DNA of 64,000 bases. Origin: Bin87 sp965220105. Its GTDB lineage: Bacteria > Chloroflexota > Dehalococcoidia > Lucifugimonadales > UBA3495. Both the position numbers and the translations under genes were made by a program. The stretch is taken from the NCBI GenBank assembly GCA_965220105.1, contig OZ244811.1, positions 558,001 to 622,000 on the forward strand. Direction: 5' to 3'. How positions within the stretch are numbered: position 1 is the stretch's first letter; each line of letters begins with the position of its first letter. Under the pieces are notes generated by a model. That model saw only the letters and a list, made by a program, of their open reading frames with translations, was not told the origin of the DNA and searched no databases. This document shows positions 1 to 8,483 of this stretch, in pieces.

Positions 1-268
1 CATGGACCAGTTGGTTAGCGCGTACTACATGAGGCTTACCTGCGCTGACCAGGCGGGCGTGCTGGCGCAGATTGCTCGTATCCTGGGCGATGGCAATATC
101 TCCATCGCCACCGTCATTCAGAAAGACACCGACCCGGGGAGCGGCACGGCCCAACTGGTAATTACCACCTATCCCGCCCGGGAAGCCGACGTCCAGACCG
201 CGCTGGCAGCGGTGGCGCAGTTGGGTGTCGTAACCAGCGTAAACAATGTAATCCGCATCGAACCGTGA
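1..268 (+). CDS. hom: Homoserine dehydrogenase, C-terminal ACT domain (5' truncated by window edge)
   Basis: The last ~89 codons of a gene that enters from the left. The visible peptide is an ACT domain: YYMRLTCADQAGVLAQIARI followed by GDGNISI and a closing strand ending VNNVIRIEP. This is the usual regulatory tail of homoserine dehydrogenase, the NADPH-dependent step from aspartate semialdehyde to homoserine, where bound threonine inhibits the enzyme. The catalytic part lies outside the window. Threonine synthase follows 60 nt downstream on the same strand, which supports this call over other ACT proteins such as aspartokinase. The ATG at position 2 is probably internal. Confidence 0.72.
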   Translation, partial: MDQLVSAYYMRLTCADQAGVLAQIARILGDGNISIATVIQKDTDPGSGTAQLVITTYPAREADVQTALAAVAQLGVVTSVNNVIRIEP

Positions 269-328
269 CCTCCCGCAATCCGTGCGCCCCTCTCACCACC
301 ATTTAGCCGACCAAACCACAGGAATCTG

Positions 329-1423
329 ATGGGCATTGGCGTACTACAACGTTATCGAGAGTTGCTCCCCGTCAACGAGGAAACTCCCCTGTTCTCCATG
401 GGCGAGGGAGATACTCCGCTGGTGCGGTCTCGACGTCTGGGCCCGGAGATCGGATGTCCCGATTTGTATTTCAAGCTGGAAGGTTGCAACCCCACCGGTT
501 CATTCAAGGATCGGGGGATGGTGGTGGCCATCGCCAAAGCCATGGAACAAAATAGCGTCGGGGTGATGTGCGCCTCGACCGGGAATACCAGCGCTTCCGC
601 CGCCGCATACTCTGCGTACTGCGGGTTGGCGGCGTGGGTGCTGATTCCCAAAGGGGAGGTGGCGCTGGGCAAACTCGCCCAGGCTATGGCTTACGGCGCG
701 CGAATCCTGCTCGTGGACGGCAACTTTGACGCGGCTCTGGCCCTGGTACGCCAGTTCACCGAGAGCAACTCGATTACCTTGGTAAATTCGGTGAACCCGC
801 ATCGTATTGAAGGGCAAAAGACGGCAGCCTTCGAGATAACCGATGTACTGGGCGACGCTCCCGATTTCCTGTTCATTCCGGTGGGCAACGCCGGCAACAT
901 CACGGCCTACTGGCGGGGGTTCGTGGAATACCACCAATTGGGTCACAGCGAGACCCTGCCCAGGATGATGGGTTTCCAGGCCGAAGGCGCAGCCCCGATC
1001 GTAAAGGGCGAACCGGTGGCGTTCCCGCAGACCATCGCGTCAGCTATCCGCATCGGCAATCCGGCAAGCTGGAAGCAGGCGGTGCGGGCCCGCGACCAGT
1101 CGGGGGGAGTGATCGATTCGGTAACCGACGATGAGATATTGGAAGCGTACCGTCTGCTTGCGTCGCGGGAGGGGATATTCGGCGAGCCGGCTTCGGCGGC
1201 GTGCGTGGCGGGGTTGCTCAAGATGCGCCGCAACGGCCTGAACCTGGCGGGCAAGAGGGTGGTTTGCATCATCACCGGTTCCGGCCTCAAGGATCCGGAT
1301 ATGGCGGTGAGCGCCGCCCAGGCCAACACCGTGGAAGTGAAGGCCAACCTGGAGGCCATCGAGGCCGCCATTCTGGACTCGTCGCCCGGCGAAACACGGG
1401 ACGTTCGCGCCAACGGCGCCTAG
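329..1423 (+). CDS. thrC: Threonine synthase
   Basis: A 364-residue PLP enzyme converting O-phosphohomoserine to threonine in the cytoplasm. The PLP lysine lies in GSFKDRGM (K60), preceded by the substrate-loop motif EGCNPTGS. The phosphate-binding ASTGNTSASAAAY stretch and the PVGNAGN motif follow, and a glycine-rich IITGSGLKD lies near the C terminus. Length fits the short bacterial form without the long N-terminal extension. The start is supported by an AGGAA-type ribosome site just before the ATG. It follows the homoserine dehydrogenase end by 60 nt, so the two likely form a threonine operon continuing into folE. Confidence 0.93.
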   Translation: MGIGVLQRYRELLPVNEETPLFSMGEGDTPLVRSRRLGPEIGCPDLYFKLEGCNPTGSFKDRGMVVAIAKAMEQNSVGVMCASTGNTSASAAAYSAYCGLAAWVLIPKGEVALGKLAQAMAYGARILLVDGNFDAALALVRQFTESNSITLVNSVNPHRIEGQKTAAFEITDVLGDAPDFLFIPVGNAGNITAYWRGFVEYHQLGHSETLPRMMGFQAEGAAPIVKGEPVAFPQTIASAIRIGNPASWKQAVRARDQSGGVIDSVTDDEILEAYRLLASREGIFGEPASAACVAGLLKMRRNGLNLAGKRVVCIITGSGLKDPDMAVSAAQANTVEVKANLEAIEAAILDSSPGETRDVRANGA

Positions 1424-1448
1424 TTGCTGCGAAAGGCCGGAAACTGTA

Positions 1449-2048
1449 ATGACCACCGCCCCAAAAATCAACCAGCCCGCCGTGGCGCTGGCCATCGGTA
1501 CGGTGCTGAAGTACATTGACGAGGATAGCGGGCGAGAAGGTTTGTGGCGTACGCCGGACCGGGTGGCCGAGATGTTTGGCGAGTTGTTCGCCGGGGTGGG
1601 GCATGACCCGGCCAACGAGATAGATGCCATCTTCTCGGAGGATGTTACTCACGACCCGGTAGTGCTGCGGGACATCCCCTTTTACTCCATGTGCGAGCAC
1701 CATCTCCTGCCGTTTTTCGGCCATGCTCGTCTGGTTTACGTGCCGGATCGCCACATCGTCGGTATCAGCAAGATAGCCCGGGCGCTGGACGTGGCGTCGC
1801 GCCGACTACAGGTGCAGGAGCGTCTCACGGCGCAGCTGGCGGACGCCGTGCTGAGGCGTGTGCAGCCGGTGGCGGTGGCCTGTCGCCTCGAAGCCGAGCA
1901 TCTCTGCATGTCGATGCGGGGAATACAGAAACCCGGCCACCGCATGGTGACCACGGCAGTGCGGCTGAACGGCGGGCCTGGCACAAGCTCCGGCATGATG
2001 ACGGAGACCTACTCGCGCCGTGACCTGCTGGATTTACTGGTGAACTGA
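1449..2048 (+). CDS. folE: GTP cyclohydrolase I
   Basis: A 199-residue enzyme that converts GTP to 7,8-dihydroneopterin triphosphate, the first step toward tetrahydrofolate and related pterins. The zinc and catalytic signature is present: PFYSMCEHHLLPFFG with C82, H84 and H85, and the third zinc cysteine C153 in EAEHLCMSMRG. The family segment GISKIARALDVASRRLQVQE is intact. It starts 25 nt after thrC and is followed 21 nt later by an acetyltransferase-like gene, so it is probably co-transcribed. No good ribosome site precedes the ATG. Folate supply may serve the glycine cleavage system encoded further on. Confidence 0.95.
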   Translation: MTTAPKINQPAVALAIGTVLKYIDEDSGREGLWRTPDRVAEMFGELFAGVGHDPANEIDAIFSEDVTHDPVVLRDIPFYSMCEHHLLPFFGHARLVYVPDRHIVGISKIARALDVASRRLQVQERLTAQLADAVLRRVQPVAVACRLEAEHLCMSMRGIQKPGHRMVTTAVRLNGGPGTSSGMMTETYSRRDLLDLLVN

Positions 2049-2069
2049 TGGCCGTAACCGAGGAGCTGC

Positions 2070-3086
2070 ATGTCTGAATTCCAGGCGCCAACACCGATCA
2101 CGTCCTTCGGGCAGGTTAGCCTGCAATGGCGTGAATTGCTGGGCCGCGCTGCGGTCAACAACCTGTACATCACGCCGGTCTGGCAGGAGCTGTGGTGGAA
2201 CAACTTCCAGGACAGTCGTTCGCTGGCGGGCTTTTATCTTACGGACCCGCAGGGCGATGTTGCTGCAATTGCGTCGTTGTCCCGCTGCGGCGACCATTTC
2301 TCGCTGGTGGGGAACAGTGACACCTTCGATTATAACGATTTCGTCATCGCGAACGGAGTCGAAGAAAGTTTCTATCCGGCGTTGCTGGATGCCATCGGCG
2401 CCGATGGCGGGCGACAGCTCGACCTGTACTCAATCGGTGAAGACTCACCCACCCTGACCATATTGCCTGATTTGGCCCGTGCGCGGGGATACGCAGTCGA
2501 TGTAGAGGAAGAGGACGTCGCGCCACGTTTGGCGCTAGGCGATACCTGGGAGGATTACCTGGCCGGCCTCAGCAAGAAGGACCGGCACGAACTGCGGCGC
2601 AAATTGCGGCGGCTGGAGGGCCACGAAAACTGGCGTTGGTATTGCGTGTCTGACGCCAACGAGGCCAGCCGGCGCATGGACGACTTTCTGGACCTGATGC
2701 GCCGCAGCGACGAAGCCAAAGCCGAGTTCCTGACCGAAGAACGCGAGGCATTTTTCCGCCAAATGGTCGTGGCCACCGCCGAAGAGGACATTCTCCGCCT
2801 GTTCTTCATGGAGATGGACAATAAAACCGTAGCTGCTTCGTTGTGCCTGGACTACGACGGAGTCCGTATGCTCTACAACAGCGGACACGATCCGGAATAC
2901 CGGTATTACAGCGTCGGCCTGCTGCTCCATTCGCTGTGCCTGCGCGATGCCCTGGAACGCGACTACCGGTATTTCGACTTTCTGCGGGGCAACGAAACCT
3001 ACAAGTACCGGTTGGGCGGCACCGACCATCATCTGTATCGCATCACGCTGGAATGGCGCGGGGAATCCGTCCCGGAGCATTCCTGA
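2070..3086 (+). CDS. GNAT-fold acyltransferase, FemAB/CelD-like
   Basis: A 338-residue protein with the layout of the GNAT_acetyltransferase-6/CelD (BioF2-like) group: an N-terminal degenerate GNAT half (VWQELWWNNFQDSRSLAGFY) and a C-terminal half with YLAGLSKKDRHELRRKLRRL, then a core ending YFDFLRGNETYKYRLGG, the usual C-terminal signature of this group. Members transfer acyl or aminoacyl groups in cell-envelope or polysaccharide biosynthesis; the substrate cannot be read from sequence. The following gene is a glycosyltransferase only 2 nt away, so an envelope or glycolipid role is an inference from context. Confidence 0.72.
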   Translation: MSEFQAPTPITSFGQVSLQWRELLGRAAVNNLYITPVWQELWWNNFQDSRSLAGFYLTDPQGDVAAIASLSRCGDHFSLVGNSDTFDYNDFVIANGVEESFYPALLDAIGADGGRQLDLYSIGEDSPTLTILPDLARARGYAVDVEEEDVAPRLALGDTWEDYLAGLSKKDRHELRRKLRRLEGHENWRWYCVSDANEASRRMDDFLDLMRRSDEAKAEFLTEEREAFFRQMVVATAEEDILRLFFMEMDNKTVAASLCLDYDGVRMLYNSGHDPEYRYYSVGLLLHSLCLRDALERDYRYFDFLRGNETYKYRLGGTDHHLYRITLEWRGESVPEHS

Positions 3087-3088
3087 TT

Positions 3089-4315
3089 TTGTCCGCCGCC
3101 CGCGTCGCCCTGATCGCCTATCACGCCTGTCCCCTGGCCGCTCCCGGACAGGGCAAATCCGGTGGTATGAATGTGTACGTGCGCGAGCTGGCCCGGGCGT
3201 TGGCCGGTCACGGGGTGGAAGTGGACATCTTCACTCGTGAGCACGAAATGGTGGATGGCGACCTGGCAGACATAGCGCCGGGCGTCAACGTGGTGCATAT
3301 ACCCTCCGGCCCGGTCGATGCGCCGCTGGCCCGGCAGCACGAACACCTGGGCGAGTTTGTCTCCGGGATGCATGATTTTCGGGACAAGCAAGACGCGGAA
3401 TATCGCGCCGTCCATTCCCATTATTGGCTCAGCGGAGCTGCCGGAACGCAGTTTGCCCGCGACCTGGGAATACCCCACCTGGTAACCTTCCACACGCTGT
3501 CCAGAATCAAACTTCAGTCTCGCTCCGGGGAAGACGAACCGGAGACTCGGCAACTGGCGGAGGCGCACGTCGTCGCAACCGCCGACCGCATCGTTGCGTT
3601 CAGCCCCCATGAACGGGATTCGCTGGTGCGCCTGTATGATGCCGACCCAGCCCGGATCGAACTGGTTCCGTGCGGCGTTGACCTGTCCCGTTTTCGACCG
3701 TTGGGACGTGCCGCGGCGAGGCAGGAGCTGGGCCTCAATGGGCACAAAATCCTGCTATGCGTGGGCCGCATTGAAGCGCTAAAGGGTGTGGATCTGCTGA
3801 TTCACACCGCGGCGCACCTGGACTTTGACGATGGATTGCAGGTATTGGTAGTCGGCGCGGACGCCGAGGAGGGTCGGGAGGTCGCGCGTCTGCAACGGAT
3901 GGCCGACGACCTGGATGTAGGCGACGCCATCGAGTTTGTGGGTCGGGTACCGCAGGAGCAGTTGGCCTGGTACTACTCTGCCGCCGACGTGTGCGTGGTG
4001 CCATCCTATTATGAGAGCTTCGGGATGGCGGCCCTGGAGAGCATGGCCTGCGGGACGCCGGTGGTGGCGTCGCGGGTGGGCGGTTTGCCTACAATCATCC
4101 AGCATGGCCGCACGGGTTATTTGAAATCGTGGCGTTGCCCGGAGGCGTTCGCCACGTCACTGGAGATAATAGTTTCCAACCAGAGTTTGCGAGACAGCAT
4201 GGGCCAGGCAGCGCGACGCCGGGCTGAAGGGCTGGGGTGGGATGTGGTCGCGCAACGAATGCTGGATATGTACGACGAGACGGCGGTGGGGATCAACCAG
4301 TTCCCCGCGATATGA
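3089..4315 (+). CDS. GT4-family glycosyltransferase (MshA-like)
   Basis: A GT-B retaining glycosyltransferase of about 408 residues. The N-terminal domain begins ARVALIAYHACPLAAPGQGK and SGGMNVYVRELARAL, as in MshA and sucrose-phosphate-synthase-like enzymes. The C-terminal domain has the donor-binding CVGRIEALKGVDLLI, then EFVGRVPQEQLAWYYSAADV and PSYYESFGMAALESMACG with the E-x7-E motif. I place the start at TTG 3089, just after the preceding stop; an in-frame ATG at 3053 would overlap that gene by 34 nt. The donor is probably a nucleotide sugar and the acceptor is unknown. MshA activity itself would need the rest of mycothiol synthesis, which is not here. Confidence 0.85.
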   Translation: MSAARVALIAYHACPLAAPGQGKSGGMNVYVRELARALAGHGVEVDIFTREHEMVDGDLADIAPGVNVVHIPSGPVDAPLARQHEHLGEFVSGMHDFRDKQDAEYRAVHSHYWLSGAAGTQFARDLGIPHLVTFHTLSRIKLQSRSGEDEPETRQLAEAHVVATADRIVAFSPHERDSLVRLYDADPARIELVPCGVDLSRFRPLGRAAARQELGLNGHKILLCVGRIEALKGVDLLIHTAAHLDFDDGLQVLVVGADAEEGREVARLQRMADDLDVGDAIEFVGRVPQEQLAWYYSAADVCVVPSYYESFGMAALESMACGTPVVASRVGGLPTIIQHGRTGYLKSWRCPEAFATSLEIIVSNQSLRDSMGQAARRRAEGLGWDVVAQRMLDMYDETAVGINQFPAI

Positions 4316-5130
4316 GGCCTGACGGGTTCGGGCCACTCCCCACCAACGGATCCTCAAACGGGATGGACCAGTTCAGCCGTATCCTGGGCGCAGGACGCCG
4401 CCGCCAGACGACTGGGGCGCGGATCGTGCGGCACCTGCAGGGGCGGCTCGTGGCCGGCATTTTGGTCTTTCTGCCCATCTTCGTGACGTATCTCATATTC
4501 AGCTTCTTCTATGACATCATTGATCAACTGCTCGACCCACTTATCCGACTGGTGGACATCCCCCACGTGCCTGGGGTGGATCTTGCTGACGTTATTGAGG
4601 TCGTTGTTATCATCCTCATCATCTATATTGCTGGGCTATTGATTGGTTGGGCCTTCACCAAACTGCTGATTAACCTGCTGCACGACGTCATTGGTCGCAT
4701 CCCGGTGATTGGCGCCGTATACCAAACGACCCGTTTGGGGATCGATTTCCTGTCCGACACGCAGGAGCACGATTATCGCGGGGTGGTATTGATCGAATTT
4801 CCCCGCCTTGGCGTAATGTCCGTGGGTCTGGTGACTTCGAACCTGGGTAAGCTGAACGGCGTCGAAGATCATCTGTCAATATACGTTCCCACGACGCCGG
4901 TGCCTTCGTCGGGTTACCTGACCATTATCCCGGCCAGCAAGGTGATTTCCACCGACATCACGGTCGATGAAGCCATGCGAATGATAATCTCCGGTGGGCT
5001 GCTGGCCGGGGACATTTTCTCCAGCCGCAGTGTGACGGACCAGGACCGATGGTCAGATGACAACTGGCTCTGGGGTGGGTCTGCGGAAGAACCGAGTGAG
5101 GACGGCAGAGTGGGGCGCCGGCAAGGTTGA
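4312..5130 (+). CDS. DUF502 family membrane protein
   Basis: A 272-residue protein with two hydrophobic segments (LVAGILVFLPIFVTYLIFSF and EVVVIILIIYIAGLLIGWAF), followed by the conserved RIPVIGAVYQTTRLG region and a soluble beta-rich tail containing PTTPVPSSGYL. This is the DUF502 pattern, a widely distributed inner-membrane family without a firm function. The ATG at 4312 overlaps the glycosyltransferase stop (ATGA), implying translational coupling; ATG 4363 is the alternative and gives a more typical N terminus. The C-terminal ~35 residues are acidic and low-complexity. Confidence 0.85.
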   Translation: MRPDGFGPLPTNGSSNGMDQFSRILGAGRRRQTTGARIVRHLQGRLVAGILVFLPIFVTYLIFSFFYDIIDQLLDPLIRLVDIPHVPGVDLADVIEVVVIILIIYIAGLLIGWAFTKLLINLLHDVIGRIPVIGAVYQTTRLGIDFLSDTQEHDYRGVVLIEFPRLGVMSVGLVTSNLGKLNGVEDHLSIYVPTTPVPSSGYLTIIPASKVISTDITVDEAMRMIISGGLLAGDIFSSRSVTDQDRWSDDNWLWGGSAEEPSEDGRVGRRQG

Positions 5131-5253
5131 AACCGCCCGCATCCGGCCTGTGTAAGAACCACCGACGGACGAAATGTGGTCGGGGCTTTGGGTATTGAGG
5201 GCTGGGCGACGGAGAGTCGCGGCCGGCGGCGTAACTCTCACCCGTACCCACTT

Positions 5254-5390
5254 TGTCATTGCGAGCGTAGCGCGGCAATCTCGTCGCCGTAGCAACGGCG
5301 GTTCGCCGAGGTGTGTTCAACCTCATCGAGATTGCCACGTCGCTGTGCTCCTCGCAATGACAGATTAAGGCTGTGCTCCTCGCAATGACA
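5254..5390. repeat. Dispersed palindromic repeat (TGTCATTGCGAG type) with an extra half-copy
   Basis: The left arm TGTCATTGCGAG plus a GGCAATCTCG segment starts at 5254. It is matched by an inverted right arm ending CTCCTCGCAATGACA at 5362, with about 40 nt between the inner GCAATCTC/GAGATTGCC boxes. The outer part of the right arm (CTGTGCTCCTCGCAATGACA) is repeated directly at 5371-5390. The same arms recur at 49121-49212. This is a non-coding, MITE- or REP-like element. Confidence 0.8.
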
Positions 5391-5425
5391 GGTTGGAGTG
5401 GGTACGCGTGCGGGCGCAACCGCCC

Positions 5426-5454
5426 TTGACACTGGTCTGGCTTTGTAGCAGAGT
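5426..5454 (+). promoter_or_regulatory. Possible sigma-70-type promoter for the PIG-L gene
   Basis: A perfect TTGACA at 5426-5431 is followed after 17 nt by CAGAGT at 5449-5454, which matches TATAAT at only three positions. The next gene begins 106 nt downstream. The strong -35 and correct spacing are the only support. Confidence 0.35.
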
Positions 5455-5560
5455 AACCGGCAGGCCGAAATTCTGGCGCTAGCGCCAGTCGTGCCATTGC
5501 GCCGCATGTTAACCGAGGCGGCGAACTCGCAACCCCATAAAAGTCAGGAGGTTACGCCCG

Positions 5561-6292
5561 ATGGATGTTACGCCCGAACGCGCGCTGGTGGTAACGCCCC
5601 ATCCCGACGACGCTGAGATGTGGGCCGGCGGCACCGTCGCCAAGTGGGTGCGGGCCGGCGCCGAGGTTCATTGTGTGTTGTGCACCGACGGCAGCAAGGG
5701 TTCCGACGATCCCGAGATCGATCCGGTTGAGTTGGCTGCGCGGCGCACCCGTGAGCAGCTGGCCGCCGCCGAAATATTGGGAATCACCAACGTGGTGACC
5801 CTGGGTCGGCCCGACGGAGGGTTGGAAGACACGTCAGACTTTCGGAAGGAACTGGTGCGTCAGATTCGCCTTTTAAAGCCTGACGTGGTGTTGACCACCG
5901 AACCCTACCGCCGCAACATGCAGTGGCATCGGGACCACCGCATCGCCGGACAAGTCGCGCTGGACGCGGTGTTTCCCTACGCCAGAGACCACCTGCATTT
6001 CGGCGATCTTTTCACCGACGAGGGCATCGAACCGCACAAGACCGCCGCCATCATGTTTTGGGGCGCCGAGAATCCCAACGCGTTCGTGGACATCGCTTCA
6101 GATTTCGAGACCAAGCTGACCGCCGCGATGGCCCATGCTTCGCAGATGCGTCAACGGACCCGGGCAGACATCCAGGCCTTTATCCGCGAGCGGGCCAGCG
6201 AGGCGGCTGAACAGGGCAACGCATCCACCGAGGACGACGTCAGTGGACTAACCCTCGCCGAGGCGTTCCGGCGGGTGACCTTCCGAACCTAA
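5561..6292 (+). CDS. PIG-L/LmbE-family deacetylase
   Basis: A 243-residue zinc-dependent amidohydrolase of the PIG-L (LmbE) family. The metal and catalytic motif PHPDDAE lies at residues 13-19 (H14, D16, D17), followed by LCTDGSKGSDD, the conserved AARRTREQLAAAEILGI helix, and the third metal ligand in WHRDHR. Relatives remove acetyl groups from N-acetylglucosaminyl compounds (for example MshB or bacillithiol BshB), but the substrate here is unknown. A clear AGGAGG site precedes the ATG. A GT4 enzyme of MshA type lies 1.2 kb upstream; a joint thiol-cofactor or glycolipid role is possible but unproven. Confidence 0.88.
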   Translation: MDVTPERALVVTPHPDDAEMWAGGTVAKWVRAGAEVHCVLCTDGSKGSDDPEIDPVELAARRTREQLAAAEILGITNVVTLGRPDGGLEDTSDFRKELVRQIRLLKPDVVLTTEPYRRNMQWHRDHRIAGQVALDAVFPYARDHLHFGDLFTDEGIEPHKTAAIMFWGAENPNAFVDIASDFETKLTAAMAHASQMRQRTRADIQAFIRERASEAAEQGNASTEDDVSGLTLAEAFRRVTFRT

Positions 6293-6369
6293 CCTTCGAA
6301 TACCCGCGTTCAAGTAAAGGGTTGCGGGGCCGGGCACTGCTCCCAGCCAGCTGTGGGACAGGCTCGCGG

Positions 6370-8061
6370 CTATAATATCGCTTCGCCCGGTCGGGCCAAC
6401 ATGGCCCGTCGGAGCAGGGGGACCGGCGGAGCGCCCCAGGACAGCGCGGAATCGTGGAAGCCCCGCAGGGAGTAGTTCCCGCCTTCCTGCCGTTGCCAGT
6501 CGGCACGCAATTTGAGCAGCATCAATTTGCCGAGGGTATAGTTCAGGTAACCCGGGTCGAAGGCGCCGCGCAGGGCTTCCCGGCGGGCCGGATGCTCCTC
6601 CATGAAGGCGTGCTCCTGGAAGAACCGGGTGGCTTCGTCAACCGTCATGTTCTGCGTGTGCATGCCCATGGAACAGAGGTAGCGGCAGTTTCGCACCAGG
6701 GCTTCCAGCAGTTGGGTCAGCCACAGGGCCGGGTCGCCGCCGCCGTATTCGGTTTCCAGCATCATCTCTTCGGCATAGTGCGCCCAACCTTCGCTGAAGG
6801 CGTAGGAGGTCGCCACGCGGTTGATGAGGGGCAACTGCCCGCCGTGGCGGTTGTGCAGATTGTGGACGTAATGACCGGGATACACCTCGTGGATACTGAT
6901 AATCTTCAGCGTGTGGTAGTTGAAATTGGCCAGCCACTCTTCCTGTTGCTGAGGAGTCCAGTCCGGTTCGACCGGTGTTACGTAGTAGAAGGCTTCGGTG
7001 GCGACGGACTCCAACCCGCCTGGTGAGTCCATGGCCGCGAAGGCGTAGCGCATGTAGGACGGGGTCTCGGTCACCAGGCACCGCTCCTCGGAGGGCAACC
7101 CAACGATGTTGAAATCCAGCAGCGACTGGCGGATGTCTTCCAGCATGTTTTGGACTTCGGGGATCAGGCGTTCGGCGGTGGGGTGGTTGGCGCTGACTTG
7201 GGACACTGCGGTGCGGACCGATTGCCCTGGTGAGATCATCGCGGCAGCTTCGCGCAGTCGCCGCAGATTTTCTTCCAGATTGGCCTGGCCGATGGCCAAC
7301 ACCTCGGAGAGCGGCGTGTCCACACCCTCGCCGGCGGCCAACATCCGGGAATACAGGTGCGACCCGATGGCGAACTCGGGCCGAACCTGGCGTGATTGCA
7401 AACTCGCCACGAAATCATCGACTGCGGCGGCGGCGGCGCTGCGGGCTGCGTCAAAATCGCGGGCCACGTCGGGGGCGACGGTAACGCATTGGGCGGCGGC
7501 GGCGTTCAGACCGGTGCGGAGGTAGGATGCCATCCCCCGGTAGGACTCGACGGCCATCTCCAGCAGGGGGACGCCCAGCTCTCGGTCCGTGCCGGCGTCA
7601 AGCGTTGCCAGGAAATCGGGCGCCGAGCGCAGGGCAGCGGTGGCGGACCGGAGGCGTTCCGGCAGCGGAGCGTAATCCCGTTGCACCAACCCACTGACGT
7701 TCAGATAGCCAACCTGACGTTGCGGGTTGTTTTCGAGGCCCCGCATTTCCTCCAAGTTGAATAGCTCACGGCGCAGGAAGTTGTCCAGGAGGTTCCGTGA
7801 CAGGTCAGCCATGCGGGCATCCCGGTCGCTGGCGGAATCTGGCGCCGCCGGTATTGCCGACAGTTCATCCAGGGAACCCCGCAGTTCGTTGAGGCGCCGC
7901 TGGACGCGGACCCCCGAGAAATCTGGCAGCCGACCGTCGTACTGATGCCGCCCGATGCGGCTGCCGGCTGTTGGAATAAAATCCCAATGCTCTGCGATAA
8001 CCCGCTCCGCCAGCTCATCGACAGCAGCGCGGACCGTGGGGAAATCGTTGGACTGCGACAT
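6370..8061 (-). CDS. DUF885 family protein, putative metallopeptidase
   Basis: A 563-residue protein of the DUF885 family. The signature near residue 385 is SIHEVYPGHYVHNLHN, with the histidines and glutamate expected to bind zinc, followed by SEGWAHYAEEMM (second glutamate) and a C-terminal CDS region rich in LGKLMLLKLR helices. The fold resembles carboxypeptidase Taq/M32-type helical metallopeptidases, so hydrolysis of peptides or amides is the likely activity. There is no signal peptide, so it is cytoplasmic. It converges with the PIG-L gene; the 77-nt gap between them shows no clear terminator. Confidence 0.8.
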   Translation of the reverse strand: MSQSNDFPTVRAAVDELAERVIAEHWDFIPTAGSRIGRHQYDGRLPDFSGVRVQRRLNELRGSLDELSAIPAAPDSASDRDARMADLSRNLLDNFLRRELFNLEEMRGLENNPQRQVGYLNVSGLVQRDYAPLPERLRSATAALRSAPDFLATLDAGTDRELGVPLLEMAVESYRGMASYLRTGLNAAAAQCVTVAPDVARDFDAARSAAAAAVDDFVASLQSRQVRPEFAIGSHLYSRMLAAGEGVDTPLSEVLAIGQANLEENLRRLREAAAMISPGQSVRTAVSQVSANHPTAERLIPEVQNMLEDIRQSLLDFNIVGLPSEERCLVTETPSYMRYAFAAMDSPGGLESVATEAFYYVTPVEPDWTPQQQEEWLANFNYHTLKIISIHEVYPGHYVHNLHNRHGGQLPLINRVATSYAFSEGWAHYAEEMMLETEYGGGDPALWLTQLLEALVRNCRYLCSMGMHTQNMTVDEATRFFQEHAFMEEHPARREALRGAFDPGYLNYTLGKLMLLKLRADWQRQEGGNYSLRGFHDSALSWGAPPVPLLRRAMLARPGEAIL

Positions 8062-8123
8062 AATGTTGGTCCGAAGCCGGTTCAGCGACTATGCGGTGGC
8101 ATTCGATTGGCCGGCGAGAACGG

Positions 8124-8438
8124 TCAGGCGATAAGTTCGCTGATGAGAAATTTGGGTTCGATGTCGGTGAAATTCTTGACGTCGCCGACCAGTTCGCGCC
8201 CGTGGTTCTTGAAACCCTCGTGCACGCCGTCGACATCGTTAAAGAAGAGATAGCCGACCGCAGTGTAGAGGGGAGGCACGTTGGGGTCGGTGTCGGAGAT
8301 GCCCTTCTCCACGTTGTAATACCGCATGCCGAAGGCAGTCAGGCGTTCCTGCACCAGAGGCATGTGGGTGTTGACGTAGTAGTCGAAGTCGAAGGATTTT
8401 TCGGCTTCATTATCGTAGAAAACGGTTACCTTGATCAT
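8124..8438 (-). CDS. EthD-like dimeric alpha/beta-barrel protein
   Basis: A 104-residue protein beginning MIKVTVFYDNEAEKSFDFDY, then the family hallmark YYVNTHMPLVQERLTAFGMR. This is the EthD domain, a ferredoxin-like fold found in small enzymes or accessory proteins of oxidative catabolism (EthD is required for ETBE degradation). Histidine 25 in NTHMPL is the residue usually conserved in the cleft. It lies between an SDR and a DUF885 gene on the same strand. Its substrate is not known. Confidence 0.8.
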   Translation of the reverse strand: MIKVTVFYDNEAEKSFDFDYYVNTHMPLVQERLTAFGMRYYNVEKGISDTDPNVPPLYTAVGYLFFNDVDGVHEGFKNHGRELVGDVKNFTDIEPKFLISELIA

Positions 8439-8483
8439 CTTATTTTCTCCCGCAAGTTTTTCGGTTGAGCAATCGAGGTGAGC

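Larger units (their letters stand above)
5131..5560. other. Gene-free stretch with palindromic repeats and a possible promoter
   Basis: A 430-nt gap between the DUF502 gene and the PIG-L gene. The middle (5254-5390) holds a dispersed inverted repeat and an extra half-copy, described separately. The right part has a possible promoter at 5426-5454 and a ribosome site (AGGAGG) before the ATG at 5561. Short open frames in the gap follow the repeat and look non-coding. Confidence 0.7.

Noticed and set aside
5174..5507. Short open frames on both strands over the 5254-5390 repeat
   Set aside because: They follow the palindrome's sequence and carry no protein features.
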